Source: Candidatus Eiseniibacteriota bacterium
GTDB taxonomy: Bacteria > Eisenbacteria > RBG-16-71-46
DNA: 5,035 nucleotides
NCBI GenBank assembly: GCA_005893365.1
Contig: VBPB01000254.1
Span: forward strand, 1 to 5,035
Reading direction: 5' to 3'
Shown: one piece after another, positions 1 to 4,709 of the stretch
Layout of the letters: each line of letters starts with the position of its first letter
How positions within the stretch are numbered: the stretch's first letter is position 1
Notes under the pieces: model-generated
Seen by the model: only the letters and a program-made list of their open reading frames with translations
What the model was told of the DNA's origin: nothing
Databases searched by the model: none
Program-made: the position numbers and the translations under genes

Positions 1-2
1 TG

Positions 3-359
3 GGCGCCGCGGCGCTCTGGCTGGCGGGTTTGCGGCTCTTCCTGAGAGCGGCGCTCCCGCGACGAAAGAAGATCGCCTGGAGCGTCCTTCTGCTCGTCAT
101 GGGAGTCGGGGTGAGCGCGGCCCTTCCCCTGGGCCAGCTCTGGAGCAAGTTCCTACTACTCCTGGCCATCCTCCCTTTGCTCGCGGCCGCCGACGTGTGG
201 CTGCTCCGATCCGGGCGCGGCTTCACCTTCTGGGTTCGGGCGTGTGGTTTCGAGGTCGGTACGGTGTTCGCCGCGGCGGGGGGGCGCGCTACCTGTTCGA
301 CCTTGCCGGAGTCCGGGCACTGGTCGAGCGCGTGGGTTGAGGCGGCCTGGCCGCTCTGA
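3..359 (+). CDS. 3' end of an unrecognised membrane protein, probably frameshifted near its C-terminus
   Basis: This reading frame is open from the left edge, so the true start lies outside the window. A TTG at 30 is in frame but has no convincing ribosome binding site, and coding continues upstream of it. The visible part has a basic patch (RRKK, about residues 20-23 of the fragment) and two strongly hydrophobic stretches, at about residues 25-44 and 48-68. A Trp/Phe-containing segment follows. This looks like the C-terminal part of an integral inner-membrane protein. I do not recognise the family. After codon 92 the frame crosses seven consecutive G (278-284), and the rest becomes Cys/Ser/Trp-rich up to the TGA at 357-359. 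One extra G would instead give a tail containing RYLFDLAGVRALVERVG and a stop at 338-340, which looks more like a natural amphipathic C-terminus. The stop at 359 may therefore be an artefact or a mutation. Confidence 0.55.
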   Translation, partial: GAAALWLAGLRLFLRAALPRRKKIAWSVLLLVMGVGVSAALPLGQLWSKFLLLLAILPLLAAADVWLLRSGRGFTFWVRACGFEVGTVFAAAGGRATCSTLPESGHWSSAWVEAAWPL

Positions 360-362
360 AAT

Positions 363-376
363 CGGTCTTGCGACCG
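363..376 (+). terminator. Weak hairpin after the first gene, possible terminator
   Basis: CGGTC (363-367) pairs with GACCG (372-376) around a TTGC loop. It lies just past both candidate stop codons of the left-edge gene. The stem is only five pairs and no T-run follows, so a terminator role is a guess from position. A second small inverted repeat, with a five-pair stem and a three-base loop, lies at 389-401. Confidence 0.2.
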
Positions 377-453
377 GCCGTCAAACCGCGGAGAGTCTCC
401 GGCCAGGTCCGGGCGGTGGCACCACTGCCGCCGTGCTCATGCCGTGGTTCCCG

Positions 454-459
454 AGGAGG
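454..459 (+). promoter_or_regulatory. Ribosome binding site that sets the start at 465
   Basis: AGGAGG lies five bases upstream of the ATG at 465. An in-frame GTG at 444 lies upstream of this site, and starting there would place the Shine-Dalgarno sequence inside the coding region. The ATG at 465 is therefore the preferred start. Confidence 0.75.
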
Positions 460-464
460 TCGCG

Positions 465-1025
465 ATGGTTTCCCTGATGTCGCTGTGGCTCCCGATCCTC
501 TTGTCGGCGGTGCTCGTGTTCGTGGCGAGTTCCGTCATCCACATGATGATCCCGATGCACAAGAGCGATCACAGCAAGCTGCCGTCCGAGGCGGAGGCGA
601 TGGAGGCGCTCCGGAAGTACAACATCCCGCCGGGCGACTACATGGTGCCGCGCTGCGACAACATGAAGGACATGAAGTCCCCGGAGTTCGCCGAGAAGAT
701 GAAAAAGGGCCCGGTCATCGTCATGACGGTGATGCCAAGCGGTCCGATGTCGATGGGACCGAGCCTGGTGCAGTGGTTCATCTACTCCCTCGTCGTCGGC
801 GTCCTCGCCGCCTACGTGACGGGGCGCGCGTTGGGACCCGGGGAGCCCTACCTCAAGGTCTTCCGGTTCGCGGGCGCGACCGCCTTCATCGCCTATGCGA
901 TCGCGCTGTGGCAGGACTCGATCTGGTACAAGCGCAAGTGGAGCACGACGATCAAGTACACGTTCGACGGGCTGATCTACGGACTGCTCACCGCAGGATG
1001 CTTCGGCTGGCTGTGGCCCCGGTAG
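465..1025 (+). CDS. Four-segment membrane protein of unknown function with a Met/His-rich loop
   Basis: This is a 186-residue protein with predicted membrane segments at about residues 6-28, 101-123, 133-152 and 165-184. Between the first two lies a soluble loop of about 70 residues. The loop begins HMMIPMHKSDHSKLP and contains PPGDYMVPRCDNMKDM (residues 55-70) and PSGPMSMG (91-98). About 14 Met and several His fall in the first 97 residues, with a single Cys at 64. I recall uncharacterised bacterial membrane proteins with a similar HKSD...LP motif after the first membrane helix, but I can name no domain and assign no function. The Met/His/Cys content could suit metal binding, but this is only a suggestion. 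The ATG is chosen for its AGGAGG site. The gene starts about 105-125 bp after the previous one and is closed by a strong hairpin. Codons are GC-rich like those of its neighbours, with no sign of truncation. Confidence 0.88.
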   Translation: MVSLMSLWLPILLSAVLVFVASSVIHMMIPMHKSDHSKLPSEAEAMEALRKYNIPPGDYMVPRCDNMKDMKSPEFAEKMKKGPVIVMTVMPSGPMSMGPSLVQWFIYSLVVGVLAAYVTGRALGPGEPYLKVFRFAGATAFIAYAIALWQDSIWYKRKWSTTIKYTFDGLIYGLLTAGCFGWLWPR

Positions 1026-1044
1026 GCCGTCTCCGCCCCGCATG

Positions 1045-1084
1045 AACGACGGGCCCGCGGCGTTACGCGCCGCGGGCCTCCGTC
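1045..1084 (+). repeat. Copy 1 of a 40-nt intergenic hairpin repeat
   Basis: This element begins 19 nt after the stop of the first complete gene. It shares with the copy at 1828-1867 the leading AACGA, the stem core CCCGCGGCG / CGCCGCGGG and the trailing CTCCGTC. The copies differ mainly in the loop and at the base of the stem. Confidence 0.75.
1052..1078 (+). terminator. Strong GC hairpin, probable terminator of the 465-1025 gene
   Basis: There is a perfect 11-bp stem, 1052-1062 with 1068-1078, around the loop TTACG. It starts 26 nt after the stop codon. No T-run follows, so it does not match a classical intrinsic terminator. Strong GC hairpins of this kind directly after genes are nevertheless common in high-GC bacteria, where they may end transcription or protect the 3' end of the mRNA. 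Confidence 0.6.
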
Positions 1085-1126
1085 CGAAGCCTTCCCGAAA
1101 GACGTGGCAAAGGTCGCAGGCTGCTG

Positions 1127-1822
1127 GTGCCGAAAACCGGGACCATGGACCTTGCGACCGGTGCCTGGTTGGCCGCGGCCGTGGGCGGTGTGACGGGGTT
1201 GGTCGAGGCGCACCGCCGGCACCTCACCTCCGCCCGCGGGGCGCTCCTCACGCACGCCGTGATCGGCGCCCTGCTGGCCGCGGCGGCCTATGGGTGCTTC
1301 GTCATCGCGGGATTCGCGGTCTCGGTGCTGACGTTCAGCGGCGCCCCCGATGCCGGCCCCGCGCTCCTGTGCGTGGTCGTCGCGTGCGCGGGTTTCCTGC
1401 TGGCGCGCTGGCTCCAGCCGGTGATGGCGTCCCACTTCGGGCTACCCGAGCCACGCCGGCCTTCCGGCCGTCGCGACCTTCGGGACGTGCTCGATGCGCG
1501 CCCGCGCGGTGGACGCGCCACGATGTGGCTGGGGGGCGTCGGGCTCGCGCTGCTCCCTGCGCTCTACGGCATACAGTGCATCGTGACCCGGAGAGGCGAA
1601 GCCGGTGGGTTCCCTTGGTCCAGCACGGTCGAAGGTGGGGCGGCGGTCGTGCTCGGGTTGGGATGGATCGGCGTCGGCCTGTTCCTCCACATCCATTTCT
1701 TCTTCGGCCTCGAACCCCGACTCGAACCGCACAGCCGCGCGGGGAAGTACCTTTCCCTGATCATGGCCTGCGCGGGGCTCACCGTTGGGACCGCCTGGGG
1801 CATGATCGCGAAGGCCTCGTAG
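1127..1822 (+). CDS. Polytopic membrane protein of unknown function
   Basis: This 231-residue protein is highly hydrophobic. Predicted membrane segments lie at about residues 9-29, 41-70 (long enough to be one or two helices), 76-98, 131-153, 170-194 and 208-228. A basic, Arg/Pro-rich loop at about 107-130 separates the two halves and is probably cytoplasmic. HIHFFFG (188-194) in the fifth segment is the most distinctive motif. I do not recognise the family, and membrane composition alone does not support a function. The start is uncertain. GTG at 1127 has GCAGG six bases upstream and is preferred. ATG at 1145 has only a GGGA two bases away, which is too close. The next gene is convergent, and a GC hairpin starts 12 nt after the stop. 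The gap of about 100 bp with a hairpin suggests it is transcribed separately from the gene before it. Confidence 0.75.
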   Translation: MPKTGTMDLATGAWLAAAVGGVTGLVEAHRRHLTSARGALLTHAVIGALLAAAAYGCFVIAGFAVSVLTFSGAPDAGPALLCVVVACAGFLLARWLQPVMASHFGLPEPRRPSGRRDLRDVLDARPRGGRATMWLGGVGLALLPALYGIQCIVTRRGEAGGFPWSSTVEGGAAVVLGLGWIGVGLFLHIHFFFGLEPRLEPHSRAGKYLSLIMACAGLTVGTAWGMIAKAS

Positions 1823-1827
1823 CGACC

Positions 1828-1867
1828 AACGAGAAGCCCGCGGCGTCTGCGCGCCGCGGGCTCCGTC
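1828..1867 (+). repeat. Copy 2 of the 40-nt intergenic hairpin repeat
   Basis: This copy starts five bases after the stop at 1822. It aligns with 1045-1084 over its full 40-nt length, with one small offset in the loop and one in the right arm. The two copies lie 783 bp apart, each directly downstream of a gene. Confidence 0.75.
1835..1862. terminator. GC hairpin between convergent genes, probable bidirectional terminator
   Basis: There is a perfect 11-bp stem, 1835-1845 with 1852-1862, around the loop TCTGCG. It sits between the stop of the + strand membrane gene (1822) and the stop of the - strand DUF4331 gene (1905). Because it is palindromic it could serve both. On the - strand the hairpin is followed by the pyrimidine-rich CTTCTCGTT, and on the + strand by CTCCGTCGTCTCTC. 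Neither is a true T-run. Confidence 0.62.
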
Positions 1868-1904
1868 GTCTCTCAGGCGATGCGGGGCGACCTCGTCCCG
1901 CCGC

Positions 1905-3683
1905 CTACTGCAGCACGACCTTCTTCTGCGACTGCTGGCCGGCGGCGCTCATCCGCACGAAGTAGATGCCCTTCCCGGCGCGGTCACCGTTGTCGGTGAG
2001 TCCGTTCCAGCTCGAGGTGAACGAGCCGGCGTCGGCGTCCTGGTCGAGGAGCGTGCGGACCACGCGCCCCTGCAGGTCGAACACCTTGAGCGTCACGTGC
2101 TCCGGCACGGGCAGCGAGTACTCGAGCCGGGTGGCCGAGGCCGGGTTGGGCCCCGACACCTTGACCCCGAACTCCGCGGTCCCGGTCTCGAGCGTGGGTC
2201 CGGTCGCCTCCAGCCCGTCGCCGGGCGTGGCGTCCTCGCGGTCGGCGTGCCGGCCCCAGCCGTGGTGGTGGTGGTCGTCGTCGCCGTCGTTGTCCGCTTC
2301 CTGGTGGTGCTCGTGGCGCAGCGGGTTCTGCGGCGGGGCGACGTACGGGAAGTAGGGCAGGAACGGCTTGTCGTTGAAGTCCACGCCGTCACCGAGCTGG
2401 TTGTTGGGAGCGTGGTTGAACGTGGGCGTGAACCCCGTGGCGCCGGCGACCACGCGCTCGGCGATGTCCACCACATCGTCCGCCAGCCGGCGGCCGTTGG
2501 GGAACCCGGCGTTGTCGCCGGCGAGGATGCCCAGGCGCTTGGGATGCAGCGACGGCGGGGTCGCCATGTTGAGCCGCAGCATCTCGCACGGCACCTGATT
2601 CGGATTCGCGGGCTTGTTGAGCCCCGGGATGCCGGTCAGGAAGACCGCCACCAGGTCGAGGCGCGGCGCCGGCGGCGTGGCGATGCCGTAGAGCAGCGTG
2701 AGCAGGTGCGCCAGCTCGGGGTCGAGCACGTAGTTGAGGAAGTTAGCGGCGTCGTCCTCCGGCTCGGAGGCGTTGAACTTGTCCTTGTCCTTGAGCGGGA
2801 TCACGACCTCGTTCACCAGCGGATTGCCGAGCCGCGACACCGCGATGTTCGGGCCGGCGGTGGTGACGGTGCCGTCGTCGTGCAGCGTGCGCGTCGTCGG
2901 CCGGTCGGCGGAGAGGTAGAGGCCGATCACCGAGTTGGTCGCACCCGGAGCCTGGCCGTCCGAGGTCAGGTGCGTCTTGGGGATCTGCAGCGCGATGGTC
3001 ATCACGTTGTAGCCGCCCACGCCGTCCCGCCCTTCGCCGCGGTTGCCCGGCGGCTGGCGGATGGTGAGCAGGTCGAAGATGGCCGCGAGGTCGACGAAGA
3101 ACGGATCGTCGCGCGGGCCGACGAACACCTTGCTGCCGTCGGAGAGCGTCTGGACCGCGGCCTTGGCCAGGTCGCCGTAGTTGGGCATGGACACCGGGCC
3201 CACGAACTGCGGCGCCACCGGCAGGTCGGTGCCGAGCACCGTCGGGACGTCGTTGTCGAAGCGCGTCACGGTGTAGGACTGCCGCACGTTGAGATGCGGA
3301 TCCGTGAGCGAGGTCACCACGCCGGTGTTATAGAGGAACGTGGCGTCGGTCTGGCGCGTGGTCTTGAACCGGAACAGATAGCGGATGTGGTCCTGGGCGT
3401 CGCCGACGTTGTCGATGTTGAACCAGTAGAAGACCTCGTCGTCGAACGAGGCGAAGTTCGGCCCGCTGCCGGGCTCGATCAGCGGCACCCAGTTGCCGAC
3501 CAGCGTCACATGGTTGGGGGCGTCGTTGCTCACCCACGCATAGGCGTCGGTGTCGTCGGCGAGACGGTCCTTGGCGGTTCCGGGGGCCTCGCTGTGACTC
3601 GATGCGCGCGCGGGCAGCGGGCTCAACCCGATCGCCAGCGTCAGCGCCGCGGCCAGGGCGGCACCCCATGTGCGGTGTCTCAT
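1905..3683 (-). CDS. Secreted DUF4331 protein with a C-terminal FlgD-Ig/T9SS-type sorting domain
   Basis: This is a 592-residue protein. Residues 1-27 form a signal peptide: MRHR, a hydrophobic Ala/Leu core, then cleavage after A-R-A. The mature N-terminus SSHSEAPG and the following DDTDAYAWVSND, PLIEPGSGPNF, DDEVFYWFNIDN and YLFRFKTT segments are hallmarks of DUF4331, which I take to span about residues 28-450, ending in NDKPFLPYFPYVAPP. The biochemical role of DUF4331 is unknown to me. A His/Asp/Glu-rich linker occupies about 457-485. Residues 511-592 match a FlgD-Ig-like / T9SS C-terminal sorting domain: GPNPASATRLEYSLP, VFDLQGRVVRTL, SSWNGLTDNGDRAGKGIYFVR, ending KKVVLQ. The protein is therefore probably exported across both membranes or anchored at the surface. 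The frame stays open upstream to 3824, but the ATG at 3683 has a good ribosome site and is followed directly by the signal peptide, whereas the extension is Arg/Pro-rich and unlike a secreted N-terminus. The gene is divergent from the sigma operon and convergent with the membrane gene. Confidence 0.92.
   Translation of the reverse strand: MRHRTWGAALAAALTLAIGLSPLPARASSHSEAPGTAKDRLADDTDAYAWVSNDAPNHVTLVGNWVPLIEPGSGPNFASFDDEVFYWFNIDNVGDAQDHIRYLFRFKTTRQTDATFLYNTGVVTSLTDPHLNVRQSYTVTRFDNDVPTVLGTDLPVAPQFVGPVSMPNYGDLAKAAVQTLSDGSKVFVGPRDDPFFVDLAAIFDLLTIRQPPGNRGEGRDGVGGYNVMTIALQIPKTHLTSDGQAPGATNSVIGLYLSADRPTTRTLHDDGTVTTAGPNIAVSRLGNPLVNEVVIPLKDKDKFNASEPEDDAANFLNYVLDPELAHLLTLLYGIATPPAPRLDLVAVFLTGIPGLNKPANPNQVPCEMLRLNMATPPSLHPKRLGILAGDNAGFPNGRRLADDVVDIAERVVAGATGFTPTFNHAPNNQLGDGVDFNDKPFLPYFPYVAPPQNPLRHEHHQEADNDGDDDHHHHGWGRHADREDATPGDGLEATGPTLETGTAEFGVKVSGPNPASATRLEYSLPVPEHVTLKVFDLQGRVVRTLLDQDADAGSFTSSWNGLTDNGDRAGKGIYFVRMSAAGQQSQKKVVLQ
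2262..2294 (-). repeat. Trinucleotide repeats encoding an Asp/His-rich linker
   Basis: Read on the coding strand, the segment encodes DNDGDDDHHHH (residues 464-474), with near-perfect GAC repeats followed by four CAC codons. It lies exactly between the DUF4331 body and the sorting domain. It could have grown by slippage and may vary in length between strains. The run may bind divalent metal, but this is inference from composition. Confidence 0.7.
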
Positions 3684-3691
3684 CGCGGTGG

Positions 3692-3698
3692 TCCTTTC
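3692..3698 (-). promoter_or_regulatory. Ribosome binding site of the DUF4331 gene
   Basis: On the - strand, GAAAGGA lies eight bases before the ATG at 3683. It decides against the longer N-terminal extension reaching 3824. Confidence 0.7.
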
Positions 3699-3773
3699 TC
3701 CCACGCGTTTCGCGCGGGGGCGGGGAGTGGGGGCTAGCCTCGCGGCGGCGGCGTCGCCCGGCGGTTCCAGTGA

Positions 3774-3796
3774 GCCGACCCCACACGGGGTACGGC
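3774..3796. other. Nine-pair hairpin in the DUF4331 upstream region
   Basis: GCCG plus ACCCC (3774-3782) pairs with GGGGT and CGGC (3787-3791, 3793-3796) around an ACAC loop, with a single bulged A at 3792. If the DUF4331 transcript begins further upstream, this would fold in its 5' leader, about 90-110 nt before the start codon. In such GC-rich DNA a hairpin of this size can also arise by chance. Confidence 0.3.
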
Positions 3797-4032
3797 CGCT
3801 GTCTCTACGGAGCCGGCGGCCCAACGGATGAGGCTGGGCGCGGATTCCCGAGGCGGGTGCCGGTAATTAGATGGGGCAAACACGGCGGAGCCGGTCGCCG
3901 GGGCTGGCGGCCCGGGGGCGCGCAGGTCGCTGGCCGGCGGCCGCGCCCGCCCGAATGGAGGCGATCGCCGGGCACAGGGCCGTCGCGGGGCCGAGCGCGA
4001 CTCCTGCGCCCCTGCTCGCGGAGCCCGCATGA

Positions 4033-4038
4033 TATAAG
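4033..4038 (+). promoter_or_regulatory. Possible -10 element upstream of the sigma operon
   Basis: TATAAG matches the housekeeping -10 consensus at five of six positions and lies in an AT-rich island about 150 bp before the sigma start. No TTGACA-like -35 is found 16-18 bp upstream, so this is only a weak candidate. Confidence 0.15.
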
Positions 4039-4110
4039 GCTTGTAGGCGCACGGTCCCCTGCCTATCCTCATCTCCTTCCTTCCGCGGTCCTGGTCACTC
4101 ACGCCTCGCC

Positions 4111-4142
4111 CCATCCCGGGAACCATCCGTCCGATCCATGCC
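4111..4142 (+). repeat. Tandem CCATCC-like direct repeats upstream of the sigma gene
   Basis: CCATCCC starts at 4111, CCATCCG at 4123 and CCATGCC at 4136, giving steps of 12 and 13 bases. A further CCATCC (4185-4190) abuts the ATG of the sigma gene. A GGGAACC (4118-4124), similar to the GGAAC type of ECF -35 element, overlaps the first two repeats. They could be regulator or sigma-factor contact sites, but no -10 partner at standard spacing is evident. Confidence 0.3.
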
Positions 4143-4190
4143 GAGCCCCGTAGAGAGAGATGAAACCCGCCGGGTGACCTGGGCCCATCC

Positions 4191-4709
4191 ATGACCGATC
4201 AGACACGAGACGCCGCCTGCATGGAACGGATCCGGTCAGGAGACCACCAGGCACTCGCCGAGTTGTACGAACGGCATGGGAGCCTGATGTACTCCATGGT
4301 GCTACGGATCGTCGGCCGCGCAGAGGATGCCGAGGAAGTGCTGCAGGAGGCCTGGCTCCAGGCGTGGAATCGCGCCGCGGCCTACGACGCGAGCCGGGGC
4401 GCGGTGATCGCCTGGCTGCTGACGCTGGCGCGCAGCCGAGCCATCGACCGCCTGCGCAGCCCGCCGATGGCGCCGGTCGAAGATCCGGTGGCCACGGTGG
4501 CGCATCGCCAGCTCCACAAGCACGTCACGGTCGCACTCGCGGCACTGGCGCCGCGTCAACGGGAAGTGCTGGAACTGGCCTATTTCGGAGGCCTGTCGCA
4601 GAGCGAGATCGCCACGCGCCTCGAGACCCCGCTCGGGACGGTCAAGTCCTGGGTGCGGCAGGGGCTGCTGGAGTTGCGCAAGCGGGTGCCCGAGGAGGCA
4701 CGGTCATGA
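4191..4709 (+). CDS. ECF-family RNA polymerase sigma factor, SigK-like
   Basis: This 172-residue protein has the two-domain layout and length of ECF sigma factors. Region 2 spans about residues 20-90, with ALAELYERHGSLMYSMVLRI, then AEDAEEVLQEAWLQAWNRAAAYD and GAVIAWLLTLARSRAIDRLR. These cover the core-binding and -10-recognition helices. Region 4 spans about 112-166, with LAALAPRQREVLELAYFGGLSQSEIATRLETPLGTVKSWVRQG forming the helix-turn-helix that reads the -35 element. The RGAVIAWLLTLARSRAIDR stretch resembles the SigK/RskA-type group. The start is the first ATG after an in-frame stop (TGA, 4161-4163). Its ribosome site is weak (TGGG, 4180-4183), and ATG at 4221 is an alternative that keeps region 2 whole. 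The anti-sigma gene overlaps by ATGA, so the two are translationally coupled. The protein should be held inactive by that partner until a signal releases it. Targets cannot be read from the sequence. Confidence 0.93.
   Translation: MTDQTRDAACMERIRSGDHQALAELYERHGSLMYSMVLRIVGRAEDAEEVLQEAWLQAWNRAAAYDASRGAVIAWLLTLARSRAIDRLRSPPMAPVEDPVATVAHRQLHKHVTVALAALAPRQREVLELAYFGGLSQSEIATRLETPLGTVKSWVRQGLLELRKRVPEEARS
4693..4698 (+). promoter_or_regulatory. Ribosome binding site of the anti-sigma gene inside the sigma gene
   Basis: AGGAGG lies seven bases before the ATG at 4706 and within the last codons of the sigma gene. Together with the ATGA stop/start overlap it supports coupled translation of the pair. 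Confidence 0.75.

Larger units (their letters stand above)
3684..4190. other. 507-bp divergent intergenic region between DUF4331 and the ECF sigma gene
   Basis: I see no convincing gene here. Open frames on both strands are Arg/Pro/Gly-rich and look like high-GC shadows. The region contains, in order: the DUF4331 ribosome site; a hairpin at 3774-3796; a short AT-rich island at 3864-3872; a very GC-rich stretch at about 3880-4028; a second AT-rich island (GATATAAGGCTTGTA, 4031-4045); a pyrimidine-rich stretch at about 4055-4090; and CCATCC-like direct repeats at 4111-4142. Both divergent promoters should lie here. I could not identify a convincing paired -35/-10 on either strand. Confidence 0.6.

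Noticed and set aside
1042..1965. A 307-codon + strand frame overlapping the second membrane protein gene.
   Set aside because: It runs through both hairpins and into the convergent gene, and its product is Arg/Pro/Gly-rich. The alternative frame gives a coherent membrane protein ending just before a hairpin.
2097..3737. A 546-codon open frame antisense to the DUF4331 gene.
   Set aside because: It is Val/Arg/Gly-rich with no domain-like pattern and mirrors the codon bias of the real gene, which has a signal peptide and family motifs. It is a typical high-GC shadow.
3684..3824. N-terminal extension of the DUF4331 protein by 47 residues.
   Set aside because: The extension is Arg/Pro-rich and would bury the signal peptide, while the internal ATG at 3683 has a good ribosome site.
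3866..3871. A TCTAAT hexamer on the - strand as a -10 element for the DUF4331 gene.
   Set aside because: No -35-like hexamer occurs at 16-18 bp, and the conserved second A of the -10 is replaced by C.
3861..3935. GGGGCAAACACGGCGGAGCC resembles the GGCAAAC block of a c-di-GMP-I (GEMM) riboswitch.
   Set aside because: The second conserved block (ACGCAAAGCC) and the GAAA tetraloop are missing, and the flanking GC-rich DNA does not form the expected second stem. One seven-base match is not enough.
3734..4192. Open frames on both strands of the intergenic region, including a - strand ATG at 4072 preceded by GGAAGGAAGGAG.
   Set aside because: The products are Arg/Pro/Ala-rich without hydrophobic or domain patterns. 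The purine run sits directly against the ATG with almost no spacer.
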